Source: Akkermansiaceae bacterium
GTDB taxonomy: Bacteria > Verrucomicrobiota > Verrucomicrobiia > Verrucomicrobiales > Akkermansiaceae
Assembly (NCBI GenBank): GCA_024233135.1
Contig: JACKPZ010000006.1
Span: 1 to 64,000, forward strand
Direction: 5' to 3'
Length of the DNA stretch: 64,000 nucleotides
The translations under genes and the position numbers were made by a program. Every line of letters begins with the position of its first letter. Position 1 is the first letter of the stretch. Below, one piece after another: positions 41,297 through 50,754 of this stretch. Below the pieces are notes generated by a model. It did not search any database. It was not told the origin of the DNA and saw nothing but the letters and a program-made list of their open reading frames with translations.

Positions 41297-43126
41297 ATGA
41301 AATCCCGCCTCGCACAGGCAGCGTGCGCGCTGCTTCTGCTGTCGGGTGTCGCCTCTGCGGACGAACCGGTCGAGATGAAAGACAGCGGGAACGAACTACG
41401 ACTCGACAACGGCATCGTTCGTGTCGCGATCGACAAACGCGGCTCCCGCATCACCTCGATGAAGATGGGACGGAACGAGTTCGTTTCCCCCGGTAAGCCG
41501 GTCTATTACAGCATGGGAGGCGGCAAGTCGTATCGCCAGCCCACCGGTGCGCAGTTCCGTGTCGTGAAACAAACACCCGACGTGGTGGACGTCGCGTTCC
41601 TCCAGAAATGGACTCCCGGAAACCCGCAAGCGGTCGATATCGAGGTGCACTATGTGCTCCATCGCGGCGAATCCGGCATCTACACGTATGCCACCCTGTC
41701 CCATCCGGCCGACTATCCGGACTCGGGCGTCGGCGAGTGGCGCATGGTCTGGGGCATGCCGCCGAAGAACGACCGGAACTGGTTGATGGAAAAAATCCGC
41801 GTCGATCCACTGCGTGCATGGGAGATGCCGTCGCCGTCGGATCTCGCCTCCGCGAAACCGACCGGCATCAAGGAGATCATCGAGATCACCCGCGGTCCGC
41901 GGGCGGGAGAATTCGACTGCAAATACGACTTCAACCTCGAATACTACTCCGTCGGCTGTTGGGGCCACGCCAGCGACCGCAACCAGGTCGGAGCTTGGAT
42001 CGTCCTCGCGAGTCACGAGTTCTTCAACGACGGGCCGACCAAACAAGACCTCTCGTCCGCGTCCGGCATCATCCACATCCACTTCGGGATGAACCACTAC
42101 AACGGTTCCGGCACCGTGCTGAAAGCCGGGGAGCAGTGGAGCAAGATCTACGGTCCCTATCTGCTATACTGCAATCAGGGCGGAAACGCGGACCGGTTGT
42201 GGGACGACGCGCGCGCTAAGGCCGCCGCCGAGCGGAAGAAGTGGCCCTACGGGTGGGTGTCCGATGAAACGATCTATCCGAAGGACGATGCCCGGGGCGG
42301 CGTCAGCGGAAACCTGGTGGTGAAGGATCGCCTCAAGCCGGCATTGTCGTCCGCGGGCGCGTGGGTCGGGCTGTCCCAGCCGCCGCCGGGCGGAAACTGG
42401 CAGATGGAGTCGAACCACTATCAGTATTGGTCGAAGGTGCGGAAGGACGGATCGTTCTCGATCCCGCACGTCCGCCCGGGGACCTACACGTTCAGCGCCT
42501 TCGTCGATGGCGCCGTCGGTGAGTTCGAACTCGAAGGCGCCGTCGTGAAACCCGGTGAAAACAAGGCCGGAACCATCGAGTGGGAAATCCCACGACGCGG
42601 GAAATCCATCGCCTGGGAGATCGGCGTGCCGGACCGCAAGGCTTCCGAGTTCCGCCTCGGCGACGACTATTTCCACGGCTACGTGTGGACGGAGTTTTCG
42701 AAAGACCTCCGCAATCCGCTGGTCTATCAGATCGGTCGCTCGGATCCGAAACGCGACTGGAACTTCGCCCAAGGCGCCTACATGGAGCGCGACCGCTGCC
42801 AGCGCTGGCCGTGGGAGATCCGTTTCCGGCTCGACGACGTGCCTCGCGAGGGCGATGCCCGCCTGACCATCGCATGGGCGAGCGCCGACAGCGCGCGGGT
42901 GAACGTCGAGGTCAATGGTAAGGGCGTGAGTTCCATCATGCCCGCGTTCTCAGGCGGCAACGCGCTCCTCCGCGAGGGAATCCACGCCAAATACTCGTTC
43001 AACCACATCGACTTCCCCGTCTCCCATCTCAAGCGGGGAAACAACACGATCACGCTCGTCCAGACGAAGACCTCGGGCGCGGCCTGCCACGTGATGTACG
43101 ACTACCTCGCGCTCGAGCTGCCCTGA
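41297..43126 (+). CDS. Secreted rhamnogalacturonan lyase, polysaccharide lyase family 4
   Basis: From the ATG at 41297 the product is 609 residues with a signal peptide (about 1-21). The N-terminal catalytic beta-sandwich domain (to about residue 330) has PL4-like features: LDNGIVRVAIDKRGSRITSMK, HRGESGIYTYATLSH and EWRMVWGM. A CnaB/FnIII-like domain (GGVSGNLVVKDRLKP, about 335-420) and a C-terminal carbohydrate-binding jelly roll (to TLVQTKTSGA) complete the standard three-domain layout. PL4 cleaves the rhamnose-galacturonic acid backbone of pectin by beta-elimination, so the cell can attack plant or algal pectin-like polymers. No transporter or pectin cluster is adjacent. Confidence 0.82.
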   Translation: MKSRLAQAACALLLLSGVASADEPVEMKDSGNELRLDNGIVRVAIDKRGSRITSMKMGRNEFVSPGKPVYYSMGGGKSYRQPTGAQFRVVKQTPDVVDVAFLQKWTPGNPQAVDIEVHYVLHRGESGIYTYATLSHPADYPDSGVGEWRMVWGMPPKNDRNWLMEKIRVDPLRAWEMPSPSDLASAKPTGIKEIIEITRGPRAGEFDCKYDFNLEYYSVGCWGHASDRNQVGAWIVLASHEFFNDGPTKQDLSSASGIIHIHFGMNHYNGSGTVLKAGEQWSKIYGPYLLYCNQGGNADRLWDDARAKAAAERKKWPYGWVSDETIYPKDDARGGVSGNLVVKDRLKPALSSAGAWVGLSQPPPGGNWQMESNHYQYWSKVRKDGSFSIPHVRPGTYTFSAFVDGAVGEFELEGAVVKPGENKAGTIEWEIPRRGKSIAWEIGVPDRKASEFRLGDDYFHGYVWTEFSKDLRNPLVYQIGRSDPKRDWNFAQGAYMERDRCQRWPWEIRFRLDDVPREGDARLTIAWASADSARVNVEVNGKGVSSIMPAFSGGNALLREGIHAKYSFNHIDFPVSHLKRGNNTITLVQTKTSGAACHVMYDYLALELP

Positions 43127-43133
43127 TTCCGCG

Positions 43134-44255
43134 TCAATCGCCGAAGGAAACTCCGACCGCGCGGCCGGTGCGGATGAACGGGTGATCCGGCGGCACCAGG
43201 TTCTTGTTTCCCGCGACATCCTTGAGCGGCACGAGTTTCAGCTCGGAACCCTGTTGGGCGAGCATCACGCCGGACTCGCCCTCGTGGATCGCCCGCGCGC
43301 AACGGGCGCCGAGCCAGGTGGCGAACACGCGGTCGTGCGCGGAAGGAGTGCCGCCGCGCTGGAGGTGACCGAGAATCGTGAGACGAGTCTCCTGCCCGGT
43401 GAGCTCCTCGAGCTGGCGCGTGAGGCGGATGGTGTGGCCGACGTGCTCCTCGTGGAATTTCTCCAGTTTCGCGGAGACCGCCGCCCGTTCTTTCTTCGAA
43501 TCCGCGGCCTCCTTTTCCTTCAGCAGCGCCTCCACCACCTTCGCATCCTCCAGTGCCATGGCACCCTCCGCGACGGCGACGATGCTGAAACGTTTGCCGC
43601 TCATCGTCCGGTTGCGGATCGACTCGGCGACCTTCTTCGGATCGTAGGGAATCTCGGGCAGCAGGATCACATCCGCGCCGCCGGCGATGCCCGCTTCCAG
43701 CGCGAGCCAGCCGGCCCGGTGGCCCATCACCTCGAGCACGATGATCCGCTCGTGGCTCGTCGCCGTCGAATGCAGCCGGTCGATCGCCTCGGTCGCGATC
43801 TGCAGCGCGGTGTCGAAGCCGAAGGTGCTGTCGGTCATGCCGATGTCCTTGTCGATGGTCTTCGGCAGGGTGATGACTTTGAGCCCGGCGTCCATCAGGC
43901 GCTTCGCGTTCTTCTGCGTGCCGCCGCCGCCGATGCAGACGAGGATGTCGAGGTGGAGCTTGTGATAGTTGTCGACGATCGCGTCGGTCATGTCGGTGAC
44001 CTTGCCGCCGATGTTCATGCGGTGGGGTTTGTCGCGGCTGGTGCCGAGGATGGTGCCGCCGTCGGTGAGGATGCCGGAGAGCATCTGGTCGTCGAGTTCG
44101 ACCGTCTGGCCGAGGGCGATGCCGCGGAAACCGTTGAGGAAACCGGTGACGCGCATTCCGTACTGGGTGCGCGCCGTGCGGCCGAGGCCGCGGATTGCCG
44201 CATTGAGGCCGGGGCAGTCGCCGCCGCTGGTGAGGACTCCGATGTGAAGGGACAT
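43134..44255 (-). CDS. Second 6-phosphofructokinase homologue (GGGG-type active-site loop)
   Basis: The ATG at 44255 gives 373 residues with the PFK fold: VLTSGGDCPGLNAAIRG at the start, LPKTIDKDIG, VLEVMGHRAGWLALE and LGHLQRGGTPSAHDR. The loop that normally reads GGDGS (ATP enzymes) or GGDDT (PPi enzymes) is GGGGTQKNA at about residues 108-111 onward, so the metal-binding Asp is absent. The downstream residue is Lys (PKT), as in PPi or mixed-substrate enzymes. Donor and even activity are therefore uncertain. It may be an ATP-utilising group III enzyme or one with another donor. It follows the large Bat-operon gene by 72 bp. Confidence 0.8.
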   Translation of the reverse strand: MSLHIGVLTSGGDCPGLNAAIRGLGRTARTQYGMRVTGFLNGFRGIALGQTVELDDQMLSGILTDGGTILGTSRDKPHRMNIGGKVTDMTDAIVDNYHKLHLDILVCIGGGGTQKNAKRLMDAGLKVITLPKTIDKDIGMTDSTFGFDTALQIATEAIDRLHSTATSHERIIVLEVMGHRAGWLALEAGIAGGADVILLPEIPYDPKKVAESIRNRTMSGKRFSIVAVAEGAMALEDAKVVEALLKEKEAADSKKERAAVSAKLEKFHEEHVGHTIRLTRQLEELTGQETRLTILGHLQRGGTPSAHDRVFATWLGARCARAIHEGESGVMLAQQGSELKLVPLKDVAGNKNLVPPDHPFIRTGRAVGVSFGD

Positions 44256-44327
44256 GAAACGGGGAATCGTGGTTGCGGCGAGCCTAGCGGAATGCATGCC
44301 GGAACCGCAAGACACGATCCCGTTTCG

Positions 44328-47300
44328 TCACGCGGCACGCTTGGAAACATCGCCCCATCGCTTCACGATCGAGCTCAGGTCCGGCGCCGGTGTTTCCCCG
44401 GGGCGGAAACAGGTGGCCTCAATCTCGTCGATCTGCGCCGTTAGTTCGGTCTTTTCCGCTTCGCTCAGCAGGTCCGCGCAGGTGCTGCGCACCCGCCGGA
44501 GAAACGCGACGGTTGAGAACGGTGTGGGATCCTCCGGTGCGGAGAGTTGCCGGGCTTGCGCCTTCGCCGGTCCGCTGCCACGGCGTGCGAGCCAAGCTCC
44601 TCCGCCTGCGAGACCGAGTATGACCAGGCCCGCGATCCATTTCCCGTAGGAGGTCGCGGCACCGTCCAGAGCGACGCCGCGTTTCGCATCCTCCGGTGAG
44701 ACCTCGACCAGATCCGCATCCTGATAGAGTTTGTATTCGACGGCCGCGTTCTCCGCGGCGCTTTTCGGCGTGGGAAATGGGAAACGGACGCCGCCACGCG
44801 GGTCCGCCTTGCGGCGGTAGGTGACCTGCCAGTTGCGGTCCGCATGCGGCGTCCGGCTTTTTCCGTCGCTGGTGAACTCGGTGATCGCCAGGCTGCTGTC
44901 CACGACTTCCGCTTCGAATCCCTCGCGTTCGTAGTCGAACAGATCGCCTAACTCCCCGATGATCCCTTGGCCGCTGGCGGCGATCTCAACCACCAACGAG
45001 CCGTCCTTCCACTCGCGTTGGTCCATCGTGACCGCAAGCGTGAGCTCGGGGCAGGGGCGTTCGGGCGGCGAGTCGGCGCGCGCGTCGATCGGTTGCACCT
45101 GCGACAGCACCGGCAGCACCACCTGGCCCGGTTGATCGACGAAATCCATGTCGATCTGGATCGATGGAATGCGGTCCACCGCGGCGTTTTTCGAACGCAG
45201 CACGGCGTAGGCGAGGGGAGTCTCGACCCATCCCTCGCGTGGCAGATCAACTGCCTTCACACTCGCATCGTGGAAGGTGATGGAAACCACCTCGAACGTC
45301 TCATCGAGCGCGGCGTGGATGTTCTTGGTGAAGTCGTCGCGAAGGTTGCGGGCGTCGGGACTTCCGCCGCCCATCATCGCCTGCATCTGGTTCGCCTGGT
45401 TCTGCAGGTATTTGTTGAACCCGCCGCTCTCGCGCAGAAGCTGGCGGGTCGTTTCGAGTCCGATGAAGAGTCCGAACGGTCTGCCATGCCCCACCTCGGT
45501 GGGGCCGTCCACGGTGACACGCAGTTGGATCTCGTCGAGAAGCTCGCGGTAGTAGTCGAGCGACTTGGTGGCCGCCGCGGCCGCGGGATTGTCCTCCCCG
45601 ACGATCTTCAGGCCCGAGTTGAGGAAACGCTGCCGGACGTTGGCCGGAACCTGCGGAAACACCGTGCCGAGCATCTCCGCGAACATCGCGACATGTTTCT
45701 CCGCCGCCTCTCCCGGCAGCGCGCGCATCGCGTCGCCGATCGATTGCAGCCCCGGATCCGTGCGCGCCGTGTTGCTCGTGAGCTGGGCGAGGTCGCTCGC
45801 TCCGAGCATGACGAAAAACCACGACTGATAGGGCTCGATGGTCCATTGTCCGGTCGGCATCGAAGGCAGTTGGCCGGCGTAGAGTTCCGCCGCCTTGCGG
45901 AAGCTGCCGAAGGCTTCGTCGCGGAGCTCGACATAGTCGGTGAGCTTGATCTGGCGGTCGAACTCATATTGCGAAGCGTCATAAAACAACCGGCCGCGGG
46001 TGATGAACGATTTCCAATCCGAGTCCTCTTCGCGGACCCCGCGTTTCGCCAGTTCGAGCGCCGTGCGGTAGCCGCGCGAAACCTCGTCCTTCATCTCCTT
46101 CTCGGTGCGTTTGGTGCCCGCCTGCTGTTGGGCCTGCGGGTCGCGCCATTCCTCGCCGAGCCGTCCGCGCATGCCTTCGAGCAAGGTGAGAAGCTCGGCG
46201 CGGACCATCGACTCGGGCGGCCCGAAGATCGCGATGATGTCGTCGAGTTGATAGACCTCCGCTCCGCTGTGGAGCGCCATGAACGCCTCCACGATGAGCG
46301 CGGGGTCCAGCGGTTCGGGAGAAATCTTGCGCAATTCGCCGAGCAGGTCCTTGAGTTGCTCGATGTTTTGTTTCTGCCGCAGGCGGGTGAGCGGGATGCC
46401 CGCGCCGGCCTGGAGCATCTGCGGCGGAATGTAGTAACCGTAGGCGCGCATTTGTTTCACCTGCTCGCTCTCGGCCGGCTTGCTTTGTTTGGAAACCCAT
46501 GCCGCCAGAATGTCCTGGCACATCTGCCGTTCGAGTCCCGGATGGTCCTTCACATACTGCCGCAGCATCGAAAGATCGAGTTTCTCGGAATCGAGAACTT
46601 CCAGCTTGAGCAGGGTGAGCCGCACGCGCTGGCCGAGCCCCGGGTTGAGCCGCGGGATTAGATCCGCGGGTGGCGCCGTGCGCATGATCTGTTCGGTCGA
46701 AAGGGTGTCCACCTCGCCCTGACGTCCGAATCCATATCTCCGCATCATCATCCGCTGCGCCTGGGTCATGTCGGTGGCGACGACCCCGCCGGCGCGATAA
46801 CATCCTTCCGCCTCCGCCAGCCAGTTGAGGGCGAGAACCGCGACGTTCGGTGGCAGGGCGCCCTCCATCGGCACAAGTGATTCCAGAATGAGGTGTTGCG
46901 TTCCGAGGCTGGCGGCGCGCGCTTGCAGGTCCTGTTCTTTCGCCAGCTTCTGGCCCTGTTCGCCGAAAAACGAGATCAGGTCCGCGAGCGACGCGCTTTG
47001 GGAAAACAACTGCTCGCGGATGAGCGTCTTCGCCGCCTCCGGATCCAGCGCCGGCAGCAGGTTCACCAGTCGCTCCATCGCGAGACGGAACTGCGGCCGG
47101 GTGTAGTTGCCGATGCGTGACGACTTCATCAGCCTCGCGCAGGCGGATGCCGCGCGGGCGAGCAGGCGTTCGTCGCGATCCTCGATGCCGGTCTTGGTGA
47201 AATACTCCATCACATAGACCAACTGCGTCGCGTCCGCATCGTCCCACTTCGCCTCGTCGAGCGGAAGGAACGGGGCCGCGTCGCGGATCCATCCGAGGGC

Positions 47301-48068
47301 GGAAAGAAGGCGGGTGGCCAGCAGGCCGCCCTCCTTGGTTTCGCCGCCGATGCCTTGCCATCCCGGTTTGAGTTTCGCGTTCAAACTGCCGCGTCCGCCC
47401 TCGCCGAGGGACACCTGGGCGAGCTTCGCGATCGCGCCGATGTCGTCTTCGGTGATCTCCCCGGGCGCGGCATCCACCAGCGCGTAGAAATCCTCGCTGA
47501 GCAGGGGTGCCGGACGTTTCTCCAATTCACGGCGCTCTTGTTGGAGACGGTTTCTCGTTTCGAATGGATCCTCTTCATCGGATCCCCGGTCCGGCTCGCG
47601 CAACAACATGCCGACCGGAACCGATTGCTCGCCGAGGGTGGTGATCAGCTTGTGATAGACCTTCTTCGCTTCTTCCGGCGGCAGCGATGCGAGCGTGGTT
47701 CCGACCGCTTTCCAGTCGCCGAACATCACCGCGCGGTTGAACTCCTCGACCGGCGTGAGTTCCTCGTCTTTCCGACGGGCTCGAGTGACTTCCAGAATCG
47801 CCTCGGGCGAGCGGTTGAACTTCAGCTTGAGAAGTTCCTCCGCGAACTTCTTCGCCTTTTCCTCCGGAGTTTCCTCTTTCGGTGCCGCCTCTTCGGCGGG
47901 CTTTTCTTTCTCCGCCGCGGCGGCATCGGGTTTCGCTTCCTCCGCGGCCTGTCCGGGAACGGGAACAATCTGGATGCTCACGCCGGGCGGCAAGTTGACC
48001 TGCGCCTGCAATGATGTGCAGAGAGCCAATCCTGAGAGAAGAGCCTTGGTTCGGATACTCGGTTTCAT
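44328..48068 (-). CDS. 1246-residue envelope protein, last gene of the Bat-like operon
   Basis: The ATG at 48068 starts a signal peptide (about 1-22). A charged Ala/Glu/Lys-rich segment (about 38-85) is followed by a very long, mostly helical, soluble region with no motif I recognise. One transmembrane segment lies near residues 1143-1163 (WIAGLVILGLAGGGAWL), then a roughly 80-residue cytoplasmic tail. A large exported domain with a single C-terminal helix is the topology of BatD, but the exported part here lacks BatD's Ig-like repeats as far as I can see. Its place after the VWA and TPR genes suggests a role in the same envelope complex. Confidence 0.65.
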   Translation of the reverse strand: MKPSIRTKALLSGLALCTSLQAQVNLPPGVSIQIVPVPGQAAEEAKPDAAAAEKEKPAEEAAPKEETPEEKAKKFAEELLKLKFNRSPEAILEVTRARRKDEELTPVEEFNRAVMFGDWKAVGTTLASLPPEEAKKVYHKLITTLGEQSVPVGMLLREPDRGSDEEDPFETRNRLQQERRELEKRPAPLLSEDFYALVDAAPGEITEDDIGAIAKLAQVSLGEGGRGSLNAKLKPGWQGIGGETKEGGLLATRLLSALGWIRDAAPFLPLDEAKWDDADATQLVYVMEYFTKTGIEDRDERLLARAASACARLMKSSRIGNYTRPQFRLAMERLVNLLPALDPEAAKTLIREQLFSQSASLADLISFFGEQGQKLAKEQDLQARAASLGTQHLILESLVPMEGALPPNVAVLALNWLAEAEGCYRAGGVVATDMTQAQRMMMRRYGFGRQGEVDTLSTEQIMRTAPPADLIPRLNPGLGQRVRLTLLKLEVLDSEKLDLSMLRQYVKDHPGLERQMCQDILAAWVSKQSKPAESEQVKQMRAYGYYIPPQMLQAGAGIPLTRLRQKQNIEQLKDLLGELRKISPEPLDPALIVEAFMALHSGAEVYQLDDIIAIFGPPESMVRAELLTLLEGMRGRLGEEWRDPQAQQQAGTKRTEKEMKDEVSRGYRTALELAKRGVREEDSDWKSFITRGRLFYDASQYEFDRQIKLTDYVELRDEAFGSFRKAAELYAGQLPSMPTGQWTIEPYQSWFFVMLGASDLAQLTSNTARTDPGLQSIGDAMRALPGEAAEKHVAMFAEMLGTVFPQVPANVRQRFLNSGLKIVGEDNPAAAAATKSLDYYRELLDEIQLRVTVDGPTEVGHGRPFGLFIGLETTRQLLRESGGFNKYLQNQANQMQAMMGGGSPDARNLRDDFTKNIHAALDETFEVVSITFHDASVKAVDLPREGWVETPLAYAVLRSKNAAVDRIPSIQIDMDFVDQPGQVVLPVLSQVQPIDARADSPPERPCPELTLAVTMDQREWKDGSLVVEIAASGQGIIGELGDLFDYEREGFEAEVVDSSLAITEFTSDGKSRTPHADRNWQVTYRRKADPRGGVRFPFPTPKSAAENAAVEYKLYQDADLVEVSPEDAKRGVALDGAATSYGKWIAGLVILGLAGGGAWLARRGSGPAKAQARQLSAPEDPTPFSTVAFLRRVRSTCADLLSEAEKTELTAQIDEIEATCFRPGETPAPDLSSIVKRWGDVSKRAA

Positions 48069-48088
48069 GGAAAAGTGATGTGAAGATA

Positions 48089-48817
48089 TCAGGACCCGGA
48101 TCCCGGTTGGAACCGGCTGATGCCCGCGCCCTTGTCCGGCTGACCTTGTTTGTTCTGGCCGGTGCCGGGTTTCTTGCCCCGCTGGCCGCGGCGTTTCGCC
48201 ATTTGTTCGCTGAGCCCCTGGTTGCTCATGCACTGTCCTTCTTTCGGCAGCGGGCGCGCCATCAATTCGGTGAGGCTCAGGCGCTGGAGCTGCACGGCGG
48301 ATTCGAGGTCCTTCTGGTGATCCTTCGTTCCAGCGGAAACCCCGCTTTCCTCGACGAGCATGCGGTAGTTCTGGCGGGCCAGCTCCGCTTCCTCCATCCA
48401 CAGCTCCTTCTGCGCGCCCTCGAGCCGCATCACCCACGCCGCATAGTAGTGAATGCGTCCCGCCAGCTCGCGCGCCTCGTTTTGGAAAGCGCCGGGCATG
48501 TTCGTCATCGTCGGGTCGTTGAGAAGCTGGTCGGCGAGGTCGATGGCCGCGACCGCCTCGCCCTTGCGGAAACGCGTGCGCACCTGGGCGAGGTCGAGCC
48601 GCATCTTCGCGTCGGGGCGGTTCGCACCGACGAGTTTCGCGGCTTCCTGATAGAACGCGTCGGCTTTCGCCCAGTCTTCCTGTTTCTCCGCCTGTTCGCC
48701 CTTGGTGACGAGGACGCGTGCCTCATCGAGGGCGAGCCATTTCTGGCCGCGGCTGAAATGAAGGACCACCACCGGAAGAGGCAGCAGCAACCAGAGCAGA
48801 ACGAGGAATCGTTTCAT
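48089..48817 (-). CDS. Secreted TPR-like protein of the Bat operon
   Basis: The 242-residue product has an N-terminal signal or anchor (MKRFLVLLWLLLPLPVVVLH). Helical repeat-like units follow: GEQAEKQEDWAKADAFYQEA and MRLDLAQVRTRFRKGEAVAAI are typical TPR helices. The tail is basic and Gly/Gln-rich. In Bat operons BatC and BatE are TPR proteins, and this holds the same position after the VWA genes. It starts 4 bp after the upstream VWA stop and ends 20 bp before the giant gene. Confidence 0.7.
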   Translation of the reverse strand: MKRFLVLLWLLLPLPVVVLHFSRGQKWLALDEARVLVTKGEQAEKQEDWAKADAFYQEAAKLVGANRPDAKMRLDLAQVRTRFRKGEAVAAIDLADQLLNDPTMTNMPGAFQNEARELAGRIHYYAAWVMRLEGAQKELWMEEAELARQNYRMLVEESGVSAGTKDHQKDLESAVQLQRLSLTELMARPLPKEGQCMSNQGLSEQMAKRRGQRGKKPGTGQNKQGQPDKGAGISRFQPGSGS

Positions 48818-48821
48818 GGGA

Positions 48822-49823
48822 TCATGCGGGTTGGGGGATGGCGGAGGCGGCCGGGCGGTGGCGCCACGGACTGCCGAACAGGTCGAGAAGGATGGGCAGC
48901 AGACAAAGCAGCGCGGTGGACGCGCCGAGAAGGATCAGTGCGGCGAGCCGCCGGTCGACCCGCCATTTCGCCGCTCCCGGGGACTCGCTGGTGAGCGATT
49001 CCAACGCGTCGCTCGGGATGTGGCGGAGGTTGGCGTCGTAATACGTTCCGCCGAGCCGGCGCGCGAGTTGCGAAAGATTCGCCGTGTCCTGGCGCGACTG
49101 GTGGCCGTCGATGAACGATCCGCGCGCGGGATCCCCGACGCCGGCGATGATCACGCGGGACACCGCGGACGGAAGGGGTTTCAGGCCCGTCGGCGGCAGG
49201 CTGTCGCCGTCGGATAGAACGAGCAGCGTGGTGGACTTGCGCGGAAGGTGTTTGATCAACTCGCCGGTCTGGTTGATCGATCCGAGGATGTCGGTCTTGC
49301 CGGGTTTGTAGGTGATGTGAAACGGCGTGCCACCGGCGAGATGGAGGATCAACTCGCGGTCCCGGCACTCCTCCACCAGCATGCGCGCCTCGGTGTAGAA
49401 CCCGGCCGCGGTGAAGCGGATGTTGTCGCCCGGCACGCGGTCGATCACGGATTTCAGAACGGCGGACGCGCGCGCGTTGCGGGTCATGTCGCCGGCGTCA
49501 CCCGCGTCCTTCAGCAGCATCGATGGCGAAACGTCGAGCAGCACGACGAGGTGGCGGTTGATGTTGTTGCCGAGTTCGCGCTCGCGCGTCCGGTTGTCGT
49601 AGGAAACGAGGGTGACGAGCGACCATGCGGCCGCGCCGATCGCGGCGACGCGGAGGATGGGGACGGCTTTCGTCCAGAGGCGCGGCCGGCCTTTCGGGCC
49701 GAACGCCAGCGGGCCGATGCGTGCGACGCGCCGGGCGTGAAGCCATTCGCCGAACGCCGCGACCGCGGCCGCCGCCAGGGCGGCCCACATCGCGATGGCG
49801 GGGAGTTGTTCGGGATTCGGCAT
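48822..49823 (-). CDS. VWA-domain membrane protein, BatB-like
   Basis: The 333-residue product has an N-terminal membrane segment and a second helix (about residues 55-75), a periplasmic von Willebrand A domain (about 90-270), and a C-terminal helix (LILLGASTALLCLLPILL). The metal-ion-dependent adhesion site is intact: DVSPS near residue 97, a Thr in the middle and LSDGDSL. It is the second of two VWA genes in tandem, 1 bp after the first. BatA and BatB homologues probably form a membrane complex regulated by the MoxR ATPase. Confidence 0.83.
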   Translation of the reverse strand: MPNPEQLPAIAMWAALAAAAVAAFGEWLHARRVARIGPLAFGPKGRPRLWTKAVPILRVAAIGAAAWSLVTLVSYDNRTRERELGNNINRHLVVLLDVSPSMLLKDAGDAGDMTRNARASAVLKSVIDRVPGDNIRFTAAGFYTEARMLVEECRDRELILHLAGGTPFHITYKPGKTDILGSINQTGELIKHLPRKSTTLLVLSDGDSLPPTGLKPLPSAVSRVIIAGVGDPARGSFIDGHQSRQDTANLSQLARRLGGTYYDANLRHIPSDALESLTSESPGAAKWRVDRRLAALILLGASTALLCLLPILLDLFGSPWRHRPAASAIPQPA

Positions 49824-49824
49824 T

Positions 49825-50754
49825 TTACCAGGGAGTGAAACGGAGACCTAACAATGTGAGCGATTGCAGCAGCACCGTCGCGACACCCGCGAGGGCGAAG
49901 GGTGCGTAGTGATCGACCCACTCGGCGGACGATTGTTTGAAATGCGCCTTCTGCATGCGGTCGATCTCGCGGAACACGCCGTCGAGCGCGGCCGGGTCGC
50001 CGGCGGTGAAGGTGCGCCCTCCGGTGCCGGAGGAAATCGTTTCGAGACCGCCCGATCCGAATCCGCCCATGTCGTCGTTGCCGATGAGGATGCAGAACAC
50101 GCGGATGCCTGCGGCGGCGAGTTCCTCCGCCACGGCGCGGTCGCCGCCGTTTCCGAAGTCCCCGCTGCCGCCGTCGCTGATGAGGATGACGGCGCGGTCG
50201 CCTTCCTCCGCGCGCAGCAATTGCTCGCGGCATCCGCGCAGCGCGTTGGCGATGAGCGTGCCGCCCATCCACGGCGGCATGTTGTCCGGGCGCACGTATT
50301 TCATCGCGTTCACCACGGCTGACAACTCGCGGGTTGGCGGCACCCAGTGGATGTATTCGGAGCCGAAGATGGTGAGTCCGAACGCGTCGCCCTTGCGGAA
50401 ACTGCAGAACTGTTTCGCCGCCGCGACCGCGCCCTCGAAGCGGTTCTCGCCGGGGCCGAAACTGATGCCCATCGAGCCGGACACGTCGAGACACAGGATG
50501 ATGTTGTTGAGAACCCGCTCGTCCTTCGGCGGCGACGGGCGACGCGGACCGGCGAGCATCAACACGGCGATCGCCAGCAGCACGGCCGGCAGGGTTCCCG
50601 CGAGCCGGGTGAGGAAACGAAGTCCGCGGCCCTCGCGCGTGGTGCCATGGTCATACGGCAGCACCACGGAATGCCCGCGGCGCGCCCATTGCCAGTAACC
50701 CCAGAGCAGGGGCAGGGCGAGCAACCACAGGATCGCCGGATGGTGGAAACTCAA
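49825..50754 (-). CDS. VWA-domain membrane protein, BatA-like
   Basis: The start is a TTG at 50754, supported by a perfect AGGAGG Shine-Dalgarno seven bases upstream (50762-50767) and a four-base overlap with the preceding stop (TTGA). The 309-residue product begins FHHPAILWLLALPLLWGYW, the typical BatA/BatB first helix. A second helix follows (about 50-68), then a VWA domain with MIDAS residues LDVSGSMG and ISDGGSG, and a last helix near the C-terminus. It is the first of the two tandem VWA genes. Confidence 0.85.
   Translation of the reverse strand: MSFHHPAILWLLALPLLWGYWQWARRGHSVVLPYDHGTTREGRGLRFLTRLAGTLPAVLLAIAVLMLAGPRRPSPPKDERVLNNIILCLDVSGSMGISFGPGENRFEGAVAAAKQFCSFRKGDAFGLTIFGSEYIHWVPPTRELSAVVNAMKYVRPDNMPPWMGGTLIANALRGCREQLLRAEEGDRAVILISDGGSGDFGNGGDRAVAEELAAAGIRVFCILIGNDDMGGFGSGGLETISSGTGGRTFTAGDPAALDGVFREIDRMQKAHFKQSSAEWVDHYAPFALAGVATVLLQSLTLLGLRFTPW

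Noticed and set aside
43182..46661. Open frames of 420 and 564 codons on +
   Set aside because: Antisense to the second phosphofructokinase and the giant Bat-operon gene; composition is that of a shadow frame.
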